A stretch of 64,000 nucleotides of DNA from Gammaproteobacteria bacterium (GTDB lineage: Bacteria > Pseudomonadota > Gammaproteobacteria > Xanthomonadales > Wenzhouxiangellaceae), in contig JAJFKX010000012.1 in NCBI GenBank assembly GCA_021772985.1, forward strand, positions 218,397-282,396. Reading direction: 5' to 3'. The notes under the pieces are model-generated. The model saw nothing but the letters and a program-made list of their open reading frames with translations. It searched no databases and had not been told where the DNA came from. This document shows, in pieces, positions 9,378 to 19,085 of the stretch. The translations under genes and the position numbers were made by a program. The stretch's first letter is position 1, and each line of letters begins with the position of its first letter.

Positions 9378-10745
9378 ATGCCAACCAAAAAAACCACCAA
9401 AAAGACCAGTACAAAGGCGAGTCCAACAAACCGCCAAAAACCCAGCAAACAGGCGGTAGTCATTATTCATGGTATCGGCCAACAACAGCCGATGGATACT
9501 ACCTGGGGGTTTGTGAAAAGCATGTGGGTGCGCAATTCCCGCATTCATAAACCCAACACCGCCGCAACGGTCTGGAGCAAACCGCTTTCCGGTGACTTGA
9601 ATACCGAGTTGAGAAGAATTACCACCGGTTACAATACAGGTGGCTTGCGAACCGATTTTTTTGAGTTTTATTACCAGCACCTGATCAAAGATACGCGTTT
9701 ATCGCATGTATTCAGTTGGGCAAAAACACTGTTACTGCGCAGCCCGGAGCTGGTTCCCAAACAGTTGCGTAGCGCTTATTGGCTGTTATGGTCGATGTTG
9801 TTGTTAGCCGCCACCCTGATCGGTACAGGTACGGTAGGCACTGACGGGTCGTTATTTAACACCCAATCGTTTTTGGGATTGGTGGTGCTGGGAGTGGCTA
9901 ACTATATCCTGACCAAAATTGTCGGTGATGCAGCCCGCTATCTGGTACCGTCACCGGAAAATCTGGAAATCAGAGACCAGATTAAAAACGCCGGTGCAAA
10001 GCTGCTGCTCAGGCTATCCAGGCTTGGCAGTGAAACCGAACAAGGCAACGAATATTGCCGGATTATTGTGATGGGTCACAGTTTAGGCAGTGTGGTGGCA
10101 TACGACATCGTGCAGCAGGCCTGGATAAGCCAATATGAGTTATGTGGTGATGGCGGGCAACGCAGCAGGCTTGGAAAAGCCAGGATTGCATTGGAACAAC
10201 TGCTGCGCAGTGATAATGTTGATTGGCAACAGGCACAGCCGTTACAGCGTGCCTACTTTAATGCTTTAAACAGCAAACCTGAGAGCAATTGGCTGATTGA
10301 ACATTTAATAACCTGCGGTTCGCCGTTGGCGCATGCTGATATGTTAATGGCAGATGATAACCAGGAGTTACAAGAGAAAATTAATCTGCGTGAACTGTCC
10401 ATCTGCCTGCCGTTACCGGAAGGTTCAGGTGATAGATGTCGATTCACGTATTCCAGTCATGATACCGATGGCACTATTCCTCATCATGCGGCCGCTTTTG
10501 CCGCTACCCGCTGGACCAATATTTACTTTCCCAGCAAAGCCATTCTGATAGGTGATGTGGTTGGCGGGCCGGTTGGGCATTTGTTTGGCAGCGGTATTCG
10601 TGACCTGCCAGTGCGAACAGGTGAACAGGGTGGATTGCTGCTGCACACGCGGTATTGGAAGGCGAATGATAATGAAGCCAGCCACCTGAATGCATTCCGT
10701 GAGGTGCTGGATTTGGCCGATACACTGGGGAAATCAATCCAATAA
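9378..10745 (+). CDS. Membrane-associated alpha/beta hydrolase (lipase-like)
   Basis: 455 residues. A lysine/threonine-rich N-terminus precedes QAVVIIHGIGQQQP (about 25-38), the oxyanion-hole segment of lipase-like hydrolases, and the nucleophile elbow VMGHSLGSVVAYD (Ser235). A histidine that could complete the triad lies in the C-terminal part (THHAAAFAATRW or LLLHTRYW). Two hydrophobic segments (about 134-152 and 165-183) sit between oxyanion loop and nucleophile and probably form a membrane hairpin. An esterase or phospholipase role at the inner membrane is likely but the substrate is unknown. Start codon context is weak (AAAGGG 11 nt upstream). It lies between the DUF885 gene and a LysR gene, not obviously in operon with either. 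Confidence 0.75.
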   Translation: MPTKKTTKKTSTKASPTNRQKPSKQAVVIIHGIGQQQPMDTTWGFVKSMWVRNSRIHKPNTAATVWSKPLSGDLNTELRRITTGYNTGGLRTDFFEFYYQHLIKDTRLSHVFSWAKTLLLRSPELVPKQLRSAYWLLWSMLLLAATLIGTGTVGTDGSLFNTQSFLGLVVLGVANYILTKIVGDAARYLVPSPENLEIRDQIKNAGAKLLLRLSRLGSETEQGNEYCRIIVMGHSLGSVVAYDIVQQAWISQYELCGDGGQRSRLGKARIALEQLLRSDNVDWQQAQPLQRAYFNALNSKPESNWLIEHLITCGSPLAHADMLMADDNQELQEKINLRELSICLPLPEGSGDRCRFTYSSHDTDGTIPHHAAAFAATRWTNIYFPSKAILIGDVVGGPVGHLFGSGIRDLPVRTGEQGGLLLHTRYWKANDNEASHLNAFREVLDLADTLGKSIQ

Positions 10746-10891
10746 GCCTGGCTGAATGCTTGGCTCATCGTTTCATTACAAACGGGCTGCACTGACACAG
10801 TAAGCTTTTAGCACCAGGGTTAATCGGGCATTGCGGACTATATTTGTAGAAAAATCCATTGAATATTCGATATTCAGTGCAATATTGATCC

Positions 10892-11800
10892 ATGATGAAT
10901 TGGAATGATCTTAAATATTTTGTCGAATTAGCACGTTCCGGTTCAGTCCGGGCAACAGCCACCAAATTGCAGGTCAGCCATTCGACCGTCTCGCGGCGTG
11001 TGGAAGCCCTGGAAAAGGATTTAAGTGTAAAACTGTTCAACCGTTTTCCGGAAGGCTTTGTGTTGACTGCTGAAGGTGAGCACGCGCTGGTGCGTGCCCA
11101 GGATGTTGAAAACGGAGTTCATGGTTTTGAACTGGAACTGCTGGGCAAAGATGCTCGCCTTTCCGGACAGGTGAAAGTGACCTTGCCGGAACCGCTGGCC
11201 AGTTATTTTCTACTGCAACATTTGCCTGCCTTCAATCGAATGTACCCGGATATTGATGTGCGTTTTATTCCCTCGTATAACTGGCTGGATTTATCCAGAC
11301 GGGAAGCTGACGTGGCTATCCGTTCGGTGGATAAGGCACCGGAACACCTGATTGGCCGGCAATTACTGGTGATGCACGATGCCGCCTATGCCACCCGCGA
11401 ATACCTGGATCGCTATGATCTGGATGACCCCGATTCCGGTGCCTGCTGGCTGGGTTGGGATGATAATGTTGTCTATCCATTGTGGACCAAACCCACCGGC
11501 TACGGGCACCTGCCTGCGGTAGGGTCAATGCCCGATCCCAACCTGCAGATAGCAGCTGCCAAAGCAGGTATGGGGATTGCCTGGTTGCCGTGTTTTATGG
11601 GTGATCCGGACCCGGAACTGTTTCGGCTGCCACGCTGCCCTACATTTGCCCGTTGGAAAACCTGGATATTGACCCACCCCGAATTGAGAACCACTGAGCG
11701 GGTACGTCAGTTTGTACGGTATACCTCAGAATTGATTCTGCAGCATATCGATTTGTTTGAAGGCAGACAGCCGGGCCTGGGATATACCGCTAACACCTAG
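10892..11800 (+). CDS. LysR-family transcriptional regulator
   Basis: 302 residues. N-terminal winged helix with the LysR signature (LKYFVELARSGSVRATATKL, HSTVSRRVEALEKDLSVKLF), followed by a linker helix and a periplasmic-binding-protein-like effector domain that starts near GQVKVTLPEPLASYF and shows the RREADVAIRS segment typical of the group. The variant effector region resembles members that sense small aromatic or unknown ligands. ATGATG offers two starts three bases apart. It has 147 bp of upstream sequence and no divergent partner, so its target is not evident from context. Confidence 0.9.
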   Translation: MMNWNDLKYFVELARSGSVRATATKLQVSHSTVSRRVEALEKDLSVKLFNRFPEGFVLTAEGEHALVRAQDVENGVHGFELELLGKDARLSGQVKVTLPEPLASYFLLQHLPAFNRMYPDIDVRFIPSYNWLDLSRREADVAIRSVDKAPEHLIGRQLLVMHDAAYATREYLDRYDLDDPDSGACWLGWDDNVVYPLWTKPTGYGHLPAVGSMPDPNLQIAAAKAGMGIAWLPCFMGDPDPELFRLPRCPTFARWKTWILTHPELRTTERVRQFVRYTSELILQHIDLFEGRQPGLGYTANT

Positions 11801-11805
11801 CATTG

Positions 11806-11970
11806 TGTAGGAGCGGATTGCATCCGCGATAAACCATATGACATTCGCGGATACAATCCGCTAACCCTCTGACCACCGGCTATTGATTGGTCGAATCGCG
11901 GATACAATCCGCTAACCCTCTCACCACCGGCAATTGATTGATCGAATCGCGGATACAATCCGCTCCTACA
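11806..11970. repeat. REP pair with a 51-bp tandem array
   Basis: A 165-bp element bounded by inverted REP sequences: TGTAGGAGCGGATTGCATCC at 11806-11825 (continuing GCGA) and its near-perfect complement at 11947-11970. Between them a 51-bp unit starting TCGCGGATACAATCCGCT begins at 11845 and at 11896, and the third, truncated unit at 11947 forms the right REP. The spacer of each unit (CCCTCT-ACCACCGGC-ATTGATTG-TCGAA) is conserved with four differences. It lies directly after the LysR stop and before the convergent Tag-like gene. The array also yields a 17-residue repeat in one frame, which I regard as a by-product of the 51-bp period. Confidence 0.92.
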
Positions 11971-11987
11971 GCGCCAACTCAAACTAT

Positions 11988-12662
11988 CTAATCCACGCTC
12001 ATTGCCAGTACCCGGCTGATATGGCTCAAGCCCAGTCCGCTTTCTTCTGACCAGCTATTAAAAGCTGCCTGGACCGCTTTCAGATCCCGCTGTGAGGTTG
12101 GTGTTTGTGATACCACCTTGGCGATATGCAACGCTTTGACCACATCGCCGGACATAATAAAAGAGTTCATTCCCATACCGCGCAGACAGTATTGTGCTGA
12201 TGTGCCGCCCAGCCGGGTGGCGCGTTTCTTCAAATCGATCAGCAGGCCGGTAAAATTGGACTGTGGCCAACTGGCGAAGTAACTGCTGGCTGAGCCATGT
12301 TGTTCGGCAACTTCCAATAGAAAACTAGCATTGTTTCGGGTAGCCAGCAGTTTTTTATAATGCCGGATCAAATCGGTATTGGTGGCCATTTCATCAATGG
12401 CTTCGTCCGGTAAATAGGCGACAGACACCGGGTCGAATTGTTTAAAAACCTGTTCGAATGCCGGCCATTTATTCTCCACCACACGCCATACAAAGCCTGC
12501 CTGGAATACCGATTTGCTCATTGCAGACAGCCAGCGGTGATCAGGTATTTTCTGCAGTGCGGTTGAGGTTTCAGGTTTGGTCCTGGCTAATAAAGCCTGT
12601 AATGCCTGCGAGCCGCCTTTACGGCCCGCAGCACGTGCGTAGATGGTTTCAAATGTTTGCAT
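11988..12662 (-). CDS. Tag-like DNA-3-methyladenine glycosylase I family protein
   Basis: 224 residues. The central part aligns with Tag: WLSAMSKSVFQAGFVWRVV, a WPAFEQVFKQFDP segment and DLIRHYKKLLATRNNA (the helix-hairpin-helix region in Tag). The first 40 residues replace the canonical N-terminus, and the Cys/His zinc ligands of Tag (N-terminal RCxW and C-terminal HxxxC) are absent. The Tag C-terminal ...CxxxQAxG... motif is replaced by QYCLRGMGMNSFIMSGDVV. It is therefore a divergent member of the superfamily; base-excision activity on 3-methyladenine is possible but unproven. It lies 79 bp downstream of the SRPBCC gene on the same strand and may share its transcript. Confidence 0.72.
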   Translation of the reverse strand: MQTFETIYARAAGRKGGSQALQALLARTKPETSTALQKIPDHRWLSAMSKSVFQAGFVWRVVENKWPAFEQVFKQFDPVSVAYLPDEAIDEMATNTDLIRHYKKLLATRNNASFLLEVAEQHGSASSYFASWPQSNFTGLLIDLKKRATRLGGTSAQYCLRGMGMNSFIMSGDVVKALHIAKVVSQTPTSQRDLKAVQAAFNSWSEESGLGLSHISRVLAMSVD

Positions 12663-12741
12663 GGTCTAATGCAGGCTCCAAATACGAAAGCCAACAGTTT
12701 AACGGTTACCCAGCTAGGGACTAAATCCGTTTATTTCAGCA

Positions 12742-13239
12742 TCAGGCAGTCATTGGCTCAGCATCAATCAAAAAACCATCCTGATTGACCAGCTTACCGG
12801 TGCGCACATGGTCTTCCAGACCTTTAAGCATGCCGGCCAGGCCCTTGCTGAATTGTGGCTCAATCAGCATTTTTCCCATAACCCAGCCAAGTGGGCCAAA
12901 CTTGGGTTGAAAGTTGAAGATGACCTCAACCTTGGTCTTGTTTGGGTTAATCGGTGTTACCGCAAAACGGGCGCTGCCGGCTTTAATCGGGGCTTTGATG
13001 TCGTACAGATCCAGCTCATAAAAAGCGCCTTCCTGAAAGCGGGTGATCACCTCTTTAACACTGCCGCCGGCAGCAAATTCACAAATCCGCTGAGCTCCCG
13101 GGCCAATAACAACATCATTCAGCATTTCGGAATGCTTCACTCCGGGGGCAAATTTATAGATGCCACCATAATCCGCCAAAGCCGCCCATAATTTATCGGC
13201 GGGCAGTTGGATGATTTTACTTACCTGGACTGTGTGCAT
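12742..13239 (-). CDS. SRPBCC (START-like) family protein
   Basis: 165 residues with the polyketide-cyclase/START pattern: an N-terminal strand and helix pair IIQLPADKLWAALADYGGIYKFAPGVK, then a beta sheet (RICEFAAGGSVKEVITRF, ARFAVTPINPNKTKVEVIFNFQP) and a long C-terminal helix (FSKGLAGMLKGLEDHVRTG). Members bind hydrophobic ligands; no catalytic residues are diagnostic. GGAG lies 9 nt before the ATG. The following 200 bp upstream are noncoding. Confidence 0.85.
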   Translation of the reverse strand: MHTVQVSKIIQLPADKLWAALADYGGIYKFAPGVKHSEMLNDVVIGPGAQRICEFAAGGSVKEVITRFQEGAFYELDLYDIKAPIKAGSARFAVTPINPNKTKVEVIFNFQPKFGPLGWVMGKMLIEPQFSKGLAGMLKGLEDHVRTGKLVNQDGFLIDAEPMTA

Positions 13240-13436
13240 GTTTGAGTCTCCAAAATATGTTTACGCAGTTAGGTTATGTGGATTTTTATTGCAGAAAGAA
13301 GGGCGGAAATTGGGTTCAGTCGGTGCAGATATGCACCAGCGATGGCTGTTTATTATGCAGGAGACGATTGTATTGGTGGTTGGTCTAGCCGGGTGCTTGA
13401 TTGTAAATGAGTAATATCTGCTGCTGCGATGGTCGC

Positions 13437-15194
13437 TCAGGGTGATTGATGTAAATTTCTATTAAGGCCCAACTTACGCCATCCCAGCACTGCCAACAAG
13501 CTAACCAGCAAAGTTAATGCCCATGATCTTAGTGTAGGCACTTGTCTGGTTTCGAGAATTTGAGCTCTGCCAAATACTACGTAACTTTCACCCGAGTCAT
13601 CCCCATTAGGGTCGGCAAAAGAAGCACCAACTATGATGTCATCTACACCGTCACCGTTGAAGTCACCCGCGTTGCTTACTGAGGTGCCGGTATAGTCGTA
13701 GGTGTTAATGCCATGCATGATAAATCCGTTATCCCCGTTTAAGGTGCTTAGCTCGAACACTGAGCCAAATGGGGAAGGTGAGCTGTTACTACCAAAAATC
13801 ACGTAGCTTTCACCTGAGTTTATGTCATTGGGGTCGGCGCGCAAAGCACCAATGAGCAGGTCAGCAATTCCATCACTGTTAATATCACCGGCGGCGCTGA
13901 CCGAAATACCCGAGGCATCAGCGAACTCAACGCCGTTAATAAAAAAGCCGTTATTACTATCCAGAGCACTCAGTTCCAGTTCAGCAGCAAATGGAGCGGT
14001 ATTGCCAAAAATCACATAGCTTTGGCCCGAGGCACCGCCATTGGGATCAGCTAGAAAAGCGCCGATGATCAAATCGTCCAAGCCGTCAGCATTGATATCA
14101 CCTGCGCTACTGACAGAAAAGCCTGATAGGTCGCTATCTGCAATACCGTTTATGGTAAATCCGTTATTACCGTTTAGCGCACTAAGATCGAGCATGCCGG
14201 GAAAAGGGGAAGTGCTGCCAAATACAACATAAGTTACACCGGAGTTTTCACCATTGGTATCTGCATTCGAAGCACCGATGATGATGTCTCCCAAGCCATC
14301 ACCATTGATATCACCGGCTGTGCTCACTGAAGAACCTGAGCGATCAAAAGAATTTGTGCCGTTCAAAATGAACCCGTTGCTACCATCCAGGTCACTTAGC
14401 TCAAATACCGCACCGAATGGTAAGGGTGTCATGCTATTGCCAAAAACCACATAAGTTTGGCCAGAGCTAATGTCGTTACCATTGGCAAAATCTGCGCCGA
14501 TGACAAGATCTTGCAGGCCATCACCATTAACGTCGCCTGCCGTGCTGACCGAGTCTCCAAAATTATCCGACAGGTTAATGCCGTTTAATGTAAACCCATT
14601 ATTGCCATTTAAGGCACTGAGCTCGAGCACGCTCCCAAACGCAGTGCTGCTGTTGCCAAACACCACATAGCTTTGGCCGTTGTATTCAGCATTTGTGGCT
14701 CCGATGATCAGGTCATCGACACCATCGCCATTGAAATCGCCCGCAGTGCTTGCCGATTCTCCTGAACGGTCATAATTGCTAACGCCGTTTAGAGTAAATC
14801 CGTTACTGCCATTTAAGTCACTGAGCTCAAATACAGAGCTTGATGGTGAAGTTGTTCCAAAGACTACGTAACTTTCCCCTGATCGTTCACCATTAGGATC
14901 AGCAAAAAAAGCACCGATGATCAGATCATCCACCCCGTCACCGTTAATATCACCTGCTGCACTTACCAGGCTGCCTGAGTTATCACTAGGGTCAATGCCG
15001 TGTAAAACAAATCCGTTGCTGCCGTTCAAATCCGATAATTCCAAAACCTGTGCAGCAGTATTGCCAGTTCCCATTAACAGTGCACTGCCAATAGCCAGCG
15101 ACAAACAATTCCGGCGGGCTTTATAGGAGTTGGTGTTCTCGTATTGGGTGGTAATAGGTGAAATAATTTTTAGTCCCTTAATTTGAGTTGGCAT
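13437..15194 (-). CDS. Secreted FG-GAP repeat protein with IPTL-CTERM tail
   Basis: About 585 residues. A signal peptide (RRNCLSLAIGSALLMGTGNT, cleaved near AAQ) is followed by seven FG-GAP repeats of roughly 62-66 residues. Each holds a calcium-binding DxNGDGxxDLIIGA motif and a SYVVFG strand, enough for a complete seven-bladed propeller of the integrin-alpha type. The C-terminus, VPTLRSWALTLLVSLLAVLG followed by WRKL, is an IPTL-CTERM signal: PTL motif, membrane helix and basic end, used for protein sorting to the envelope. The ATG at 15194 is used; a TTG further upstream would add 21 residues. An adhesion or matrix role is likely. The repeats are also near-identical at DNA level, which invites recombination. 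Confidence 0.88.
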   Translation of the reverse strand: MPTQIKGLKIISPITTQYENTNSYKARRNCLSLAIGSALLMGTGNTAAQVLELSDLNGSNGFVLHGIDPSDNSGSLVSAAGDINGDGVDDLIIGAFFADPNGERSGESYVVFGTTSPSSSVFELSDLNGSNGFTLNGVSNYDRSGESASTAGDFNGDGVDDLIIGATNAEYNGQSYVVFGNSSTAFGSVLELSALNGNNGFTLNGINLSDNFGDSVSTAGDVNGDGLQDLVIGADFANGNDISSGQTYVVFGNSMTPLPFGAVFELSDLDGSNGFILNGTNSFDRSGSSVSTAGDINGDGLGDIIIGASNADTNGENSGVTYVVFGSTSPFPGMLDLSALNGNNGFTINGIADSDLSGFSVSSAGDINADGLDDLIIGAFLADPNGGASGQSYVIFGNTAPFAAELELSALDSNNGFFINGVEFADASGISVSAAGDINSDGIADLLIGALRADPNDINSGESYVIFGSNSSPSPFGSVFELSTLNGDNGFIMHGINTYDYTGTSVSNAGDFNGDGVDDIIVGASFADPNGDDSGESYVVFGRAQILETRQVPTLRSWALTLLVSLLAVLGWRKLGLNRNLHQSP

Positions 15195-15602
15195 GTCCTT
15201 TACGCCTATTGGTAACACTAATTTAGTTGTATTCCAAGCTATGAATTTGTACCACAATTGTAGATGCTAGTGTCGTCTGTAATCAACTTTGCTTAATTAT
15301 AATAGGATCGAAACATCCTATAACCCTTCATCGTTGTCCATAATTTATCAGCGGATTACATGTAGGAGCTGGCTTGCCTGCGACCGAGGTTAACTGTGAC
15401 GTTGGGTCGCGCCCGAGGGCGCTCTTACAATCCATGTCGTTGTTATCCTTTCCGGATGTTATTGGCCAGACAGACATTGGTTAAACACTTATCACGTTGC
15501 AACCGCCTCGCTTGTGGCGCACCAGCAACCACTTAGCGGTACAATAACAGGCTGAGTAAAACAGTTGCCGAGCAGGCATTTAGAGACATTGAGAGATAGT
15601 TC
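15195..15602. other. 408-bp intergenic region between divergent FG-GAP and icmF genes
   Basis: It must hold both promoters. The only structured element is the REP pair at 15361-15430. GAGAG lies 8 nt before the icmF start. No further gene is apparent. Confidence 0.6.
15361..15430. repeat. REP pair (TGTAGGAGC type)
   Basis: TGTAGGAGCTGGCTTGCCTG (15361-15380) followed after about 30 bp by an inverted partner, GGGTCGCGCCCGAGGGCGCT ending CTTACAA at 15430. Same family as the elements at 11806, 20989, 29379 and 34309. Confidence 0.85.
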
Positions 15603-18600
15603 ATGAGCACCACTGCTTCCGATTTGGGAATCAAACGCGAAACCGAACAGGACAACCCGCTGAGGTTTGTCACTGCTGCCTCGTTATTCGATGGCCACGA
15701 CGCAGCCATCAACATCATGCGCCGCTTGATCCAGGCGCAGGGTTGCGAGGTGGTGCATATGGGGCATAACCGTTCGGTGGATGATGTGGTGCGGGCCGCG
15801 ATTCAGGAAGATGCTGATGCAATAGCCATCAGTTCTTACCAGGGCGGACATGTGGAGTATTTCAAATACATGGTGGATCGGCTGAAAGCATTGGATGCCA
15901 GCCACATCAAGGTGTTCGGTGGTGGTGGTGGAACCATTACTCTGGATGAAATTCATGAGCTGCACGAATACGGTGTAGAACGCATCTATCACCCCGATGA
16001 TGGCATGAACATGGGGCTGGTCGAGATGATCGAAGACGTGGTTGAACGGGCAGAACAAGCCCGTCAGCTCGAATATGAACCTGACAGTGTTGAACGCGAC
16101 GAACATAAAACTGTTGGCGCGATGATTTCCGCACTTGAAACCGGCAAGATCGACAACGATCGACTCATTAACCTGCGCAAACAATGGCAATTGGCGGCCG
16201 GGAACACACCGGTGGTAGGCATTACCGGTACCGGTGGTGCAGGTAAATCATCGGTAACCGACGAGCTGTTGAACCACTTTTTACAGCACTTTCCAGAGAT
16301 GCGCATAGCGGTGTTGGCAGTTGATCCCACCCGCCGTAAAACCGGTGGTGCGTTACTGGGCGATCGTATCCGTATGAACAGCCTGCGTAATCCACGGGTG
16401 TATATGCGTTCGATGGCCACCCGGCGTCAGCATCTGGCCACTTCGGAAATGCTGGGTGATGCCACCTTGTTTTTGAAATCACTGGGTTTTGATCTGGTGA
16501 TTGTCGAGACTGCGGGGATTGGCCAGTCCGATTCGGAAATTGTCGATCTGGTGGATTTTCCGGTATATGTGATGACCTCCGATTACGGTGCGGCCAGCCA
16601 GCTGGAAAAAATCGATATGCTGGATTATGCCGAACTGGTGGTGCTCAACAAGTTCGACCGCAAAGGTGCCGAAGATGCGCTGCGCGATGTCAAAAAACAA
16701 TGGAAACGCAACCGCCTGGCATTCACTATGGATGATGCTGAGGTGCCGGTGTACGCAACCATCGCCAGCCAGTTCAATGATCCGGGAATTACCTGGATGT
16801 TCAGTAACTTGTGCCGGTTACTTCGAGACAATTTAAAGCTGGATCAGGCCCAATGGTCACCGTTGGTCAACACCGACCAGAAAGAGCCCAAAGCGGTATC
16901 GCTGATTCCTGGTGCGCGGATTCGTTATCTGGCGGAAATCGCAGAGCAGGGGCGTTCGATTAACCAGTCGATTGACACCATGGCAGAAAATGCCAGTCTG
17001 GCGCAAAGCTATTATGAAGCGCTGCAGGCTTTGGGTGACACAGAGTTGCCGGCACCATTGGCATTGTACTCACACACCAGTCATGCAGATGATGGCAGTA
17101 TCACTTTGCTGCGCCAGCGTTACAATCAGGCGCTCAATTCACTTTCACCGGATGCCGTTGAGCTGTTGCAGCAATGGCCGGCACGTGCTGAGGGTGTGGT
17201 TGCTGATCAATACACCTATACGGTGCGGGGCAAGGAAATCAAAGGTGACAACTATAAAGTCAGCCTCTCTGGCAACAAAATTCCCAAAATTGCACCACCC
17301 AAGTTCCGGGATTGGGGTGATTTGCTGAAGTTTTTGATGAAAGAAAACCTGCCCGGTTCTTACCCGTATACCGGTGGTGTGTTCCCTTATCGCCGTATCG
17401 GCGAAGATCCCACCCGGATGTTTGCCGGTGAAGGTATGCCGGAACGCACCAATAAGCGTTTTCATTATCTGTCAGCCGGGCAGCCCGCAGCGCGTTTATC
17501 CACGGCCTTCGATTCGGTGACCTTATATGGTGAAGACCCGCATGAGCGGCCGGATATTTACGGTAAGGTAGGTAATTCAGGCGTATCAATTTCCTGCCTG
17601 GATGATATGAAGCGCTTGTATTCCGGCTTTGATCTGTGTCTGCCGACCACCTCGGTATCGATGACCATCAACGGCCCGGCGCCGATGCTGCTGGCAATGT
17701 TTATGAATACCGCGGTCGATCAGCAGATCGAGAAGCACCTGAAAGAGCAGGGCCAGTGGGAAGCTGCTCAGAATAAAATAAAAGATATATTGAACAATGA
17801 CTTGCCGCGTTATCGTCGGGATATACCTGAACATAACGAAGGTCTGGGATTGGGTTTACTGGGGGTGACCGGCGATCAATTGGTTGATGCTGAAACCTAT
17901 AGCACTATCAAGGCTAAAACGCTCACCAGTGTGCGCGGCACCGTGCAGGCTGACATTCTGAAGGAAGATCAGGCGCAGAACACCTGTATTTTCTCGACCG
18001 AGTTTGCCTTGAAGATGATGGGTGATATTCAGCAGTATTTTGTTGATAACGCAGTACGCAATTTCTATTCAGTTTCGATTTCCGGCTATCACATTGCCGA
18101 GGCCGGGGCCAACCCGATCAGCCAGTTGGCGTTTACCCTTTCGAATGGTTTTACCATTGTGGAATATTATCTGGCGCGGGGAATGCACATTGATGAGTTT
18201 GCACCAAACCTGTCGTTTTTCTTTAGCAACGGCATGGACCCGGAATACACCGCTATCGGCCGGGTGGCGCGGCGCATCTGGGCGCGGGCGATGCGCGAGC
18301 GTTATGGTGCGAACAAACGCAGTCAGATGCTGAAATACCATATCCAAACCTCCGGGCGTTCACTGCATGCGCAGGAAATCCAGTTCAACGATATCCGCAC
18401 CACTCTGCAGGCGCTGTATGCCATTTTTGATAACTGCAACAGCCTGCATACCAATGCCTATGACGAGGCGATTACCACCCCAACCGAAGAAAGTGTGCGC
18501 CGGGCGGTGGCGATTCAGTTGATTATCAACCGTGAGATGGGCCTGAATTTCAATGAGAATCCCTGGCAGGGCAGTTTTATTGTTGATGAGTTAACCGACC

Positions 18601-19037
18601 TGGTGGAAGAAGCAGTGTATGCCGAGTTTGAACGGATCAGCGAACGCGGCGGTGTGCTGGGTGCCATGGATACCATGTATCAACGCGGCAAGATTCAGGA
18701 TGAATCGTTATTTTATGAAAGCAAGAAACACGATGGCAGTTTGCCGTTAATCGGTGTAAACACCTTCCTGCCGCCGAAAGGTCAGGAAGAGGAAACACCA
18801 GAGATTGAATTGATCCGGGCCACCGAAGAAGAAAAGCAGGACCAGATTACCGGGGTAAGGAATTTCCAGAACCGGCATGAGGATAAAGCAGGGCAGGTGC
18901 TAGCAGAATTGCAGCAGGTAGCGAGGGACCGGGGGAATATATTTGAATCTTTGATGGAGGCGGTGAAGGTGGCTAGTTTGGGGCAGATTAGTGAGGCGCT
19001 TTATGGGGTTGGGGGGGAGTACCGGAGGAATATGTGA
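15603..19037 (+). CDS. icmF: Fused isobutyryl-CoA mutase IcmF
   Basis: 1144 residues in the IcmF order. Residues ~20-150 are the B12-binding domain ([10 protein letters not shown] at 29-37, with the cobalt-ligand His32). Residues ~190-470 are a MeaB-like G-protein chaperone with P-loop GTGGAGKSS (209-217), [15 protein letters not shown] and a switch region. A linker then leads to the mutase TIM barrel from about 560 ([32 protein letters not shown]). The [18 protein letters not shown] segment is characteristic of IcmF rather than methylmalonyl-CoA mutase. Known IcmFs interconvert isobutyryl- and n-butyryl-CoA, and more slowly isovaleryl- and pivalyl-CoA, using adenosylcobalamin, with GTP hydrolysis protecting the cofactor. 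It fits the leucine genes at 3.4-5.7 kb as part of branched-chain metabolism. Confidence 0.95.
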   Translation: MSTTASDLGIKRETEQDNPLRFVTAASLFDGHDAAINIMRRLIQAQGCEVVHMGHNRSVDDVVRAAIQEDADAIAISSYQGGHVEYFKYMVDRLKALDASHIKVFGGGGGTITLDEIHELHEYGVERIYHPDDGMNMGLVEMIEDVVERAEQARQLEYEPDSVERDEHKTVGAMISALETGKIDNDRLINLRKQWQLAAGNTPVVGITGTGGAGKSSVTDELLNHFLQHFPEMRIAVLAVDPTRRKTGGALLGDRIRMNSLRNPRVYMRSMATRRQHLATSEMLGDATLFLKSLGFDLVIVETAGIGQSDSEIVDLVDFPVYVMTSDYGAASQLEKIDMLDYAELVVLNKFDRKGAEDALRDVKKQWKRNRLAFTMDDAEVPVYATIASQFNDPGITWMFSNLCRLLRDNLKLDQAQWSPLVNTDQKEPKAVSLIPGARIRYLAEIAEQGRSINQSIDTMAENASLAQSYYEALQALGDTELPAPLALYSHTSHADDGSITLLRQRYNQALNSLSPDAVELLQQWPARAEGVVADQYTYTVRGKEIKGDNYKVSLSGNKIPKIAPPKFRDWGDLLKFLMKENLPGSYPYTGGVFPYRRIGEDPTRMFAGEGMPERTNKRFHYLSAGQPAARLSTAFDSVTLYGEDPHERPDIYGKVGNSGVSISCLDDMKRLYSGFDLCLPTTSVSMTINGPAPMLLAMFMNTAVDQQIEKHLKEQGQWEAAQNKIKDILNNDLPRYRRDIPEHNEGLGLGLLGVTGDQLVDAETYSTIKAKTLTSVRGTVQADILKEDQAQNTCIFSTEFALKMMGDIQQYFVDNAVRNFYSVSISGYHIAEAGANPISQLAFTLSNGFTIVEYYLARGMHIDEFAPNLSFFFSNGMDPEYTAIGRVARRIWARAMRERYGANKRSQMLKYHIQTSGRSLHAQEIQFNDIRTTLQALYAIFDNCNSLHTNAYDEAITTPTEESVRRAVAIQLIINREMGLNFNENPWQGSFIVDELTDLVEEAVYAEFERISERGGVLGAMDTMYQRGKIQDESLFYESKKHDGSLPLIGVNTFLPPKGQEEETPEIELIRATEEEKQDQITGVRNFQNRHEDKAGQVLAELQQVARDRGNIFESLMEAVKVASLGQISEALYGVGGEYRRNM

Positions 19038-19085
19038 TACATTGCTGTCGAGCTAGTTGGTTTTCTAAGGGTAAATTTAATAACA

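Noticed and set aside
9229..9459. 76-codon plus-strand frame starting TTG before the alpha/beta hydrolase gene
   Set aside because: Overlaps the better-supported hydrolase start, uses a TTG without clear ribosome site and ends in low-complexity sequence.
11806..11970. CRISPR array
   Set aside because: The units are 51 bp with conserved, not variable, spacers and end in inverted REP sequences; no cas genes.
11797..11982. Minus-strand frame encoding 17-residue repeats
   Set aside because: It is the by-product of the 51-bp REP array (51 is a multiple of three); no ribosome site or independent support.
13822..15126. Series of similar plus-strand frames opposite the FG-GAP gene
   Set aside because: They recur because the FG-GAP repeats are similar at DNA level; codon pattern follows the minus strand.
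15603..19037. Methylmalonyl-CoA mutase as the product of the 1144-aa gene
   Set aside because: Domain order (B12 domain, G-protein, mutase in one chain) and the substrate-region motifs match IcmF rather than MCM.
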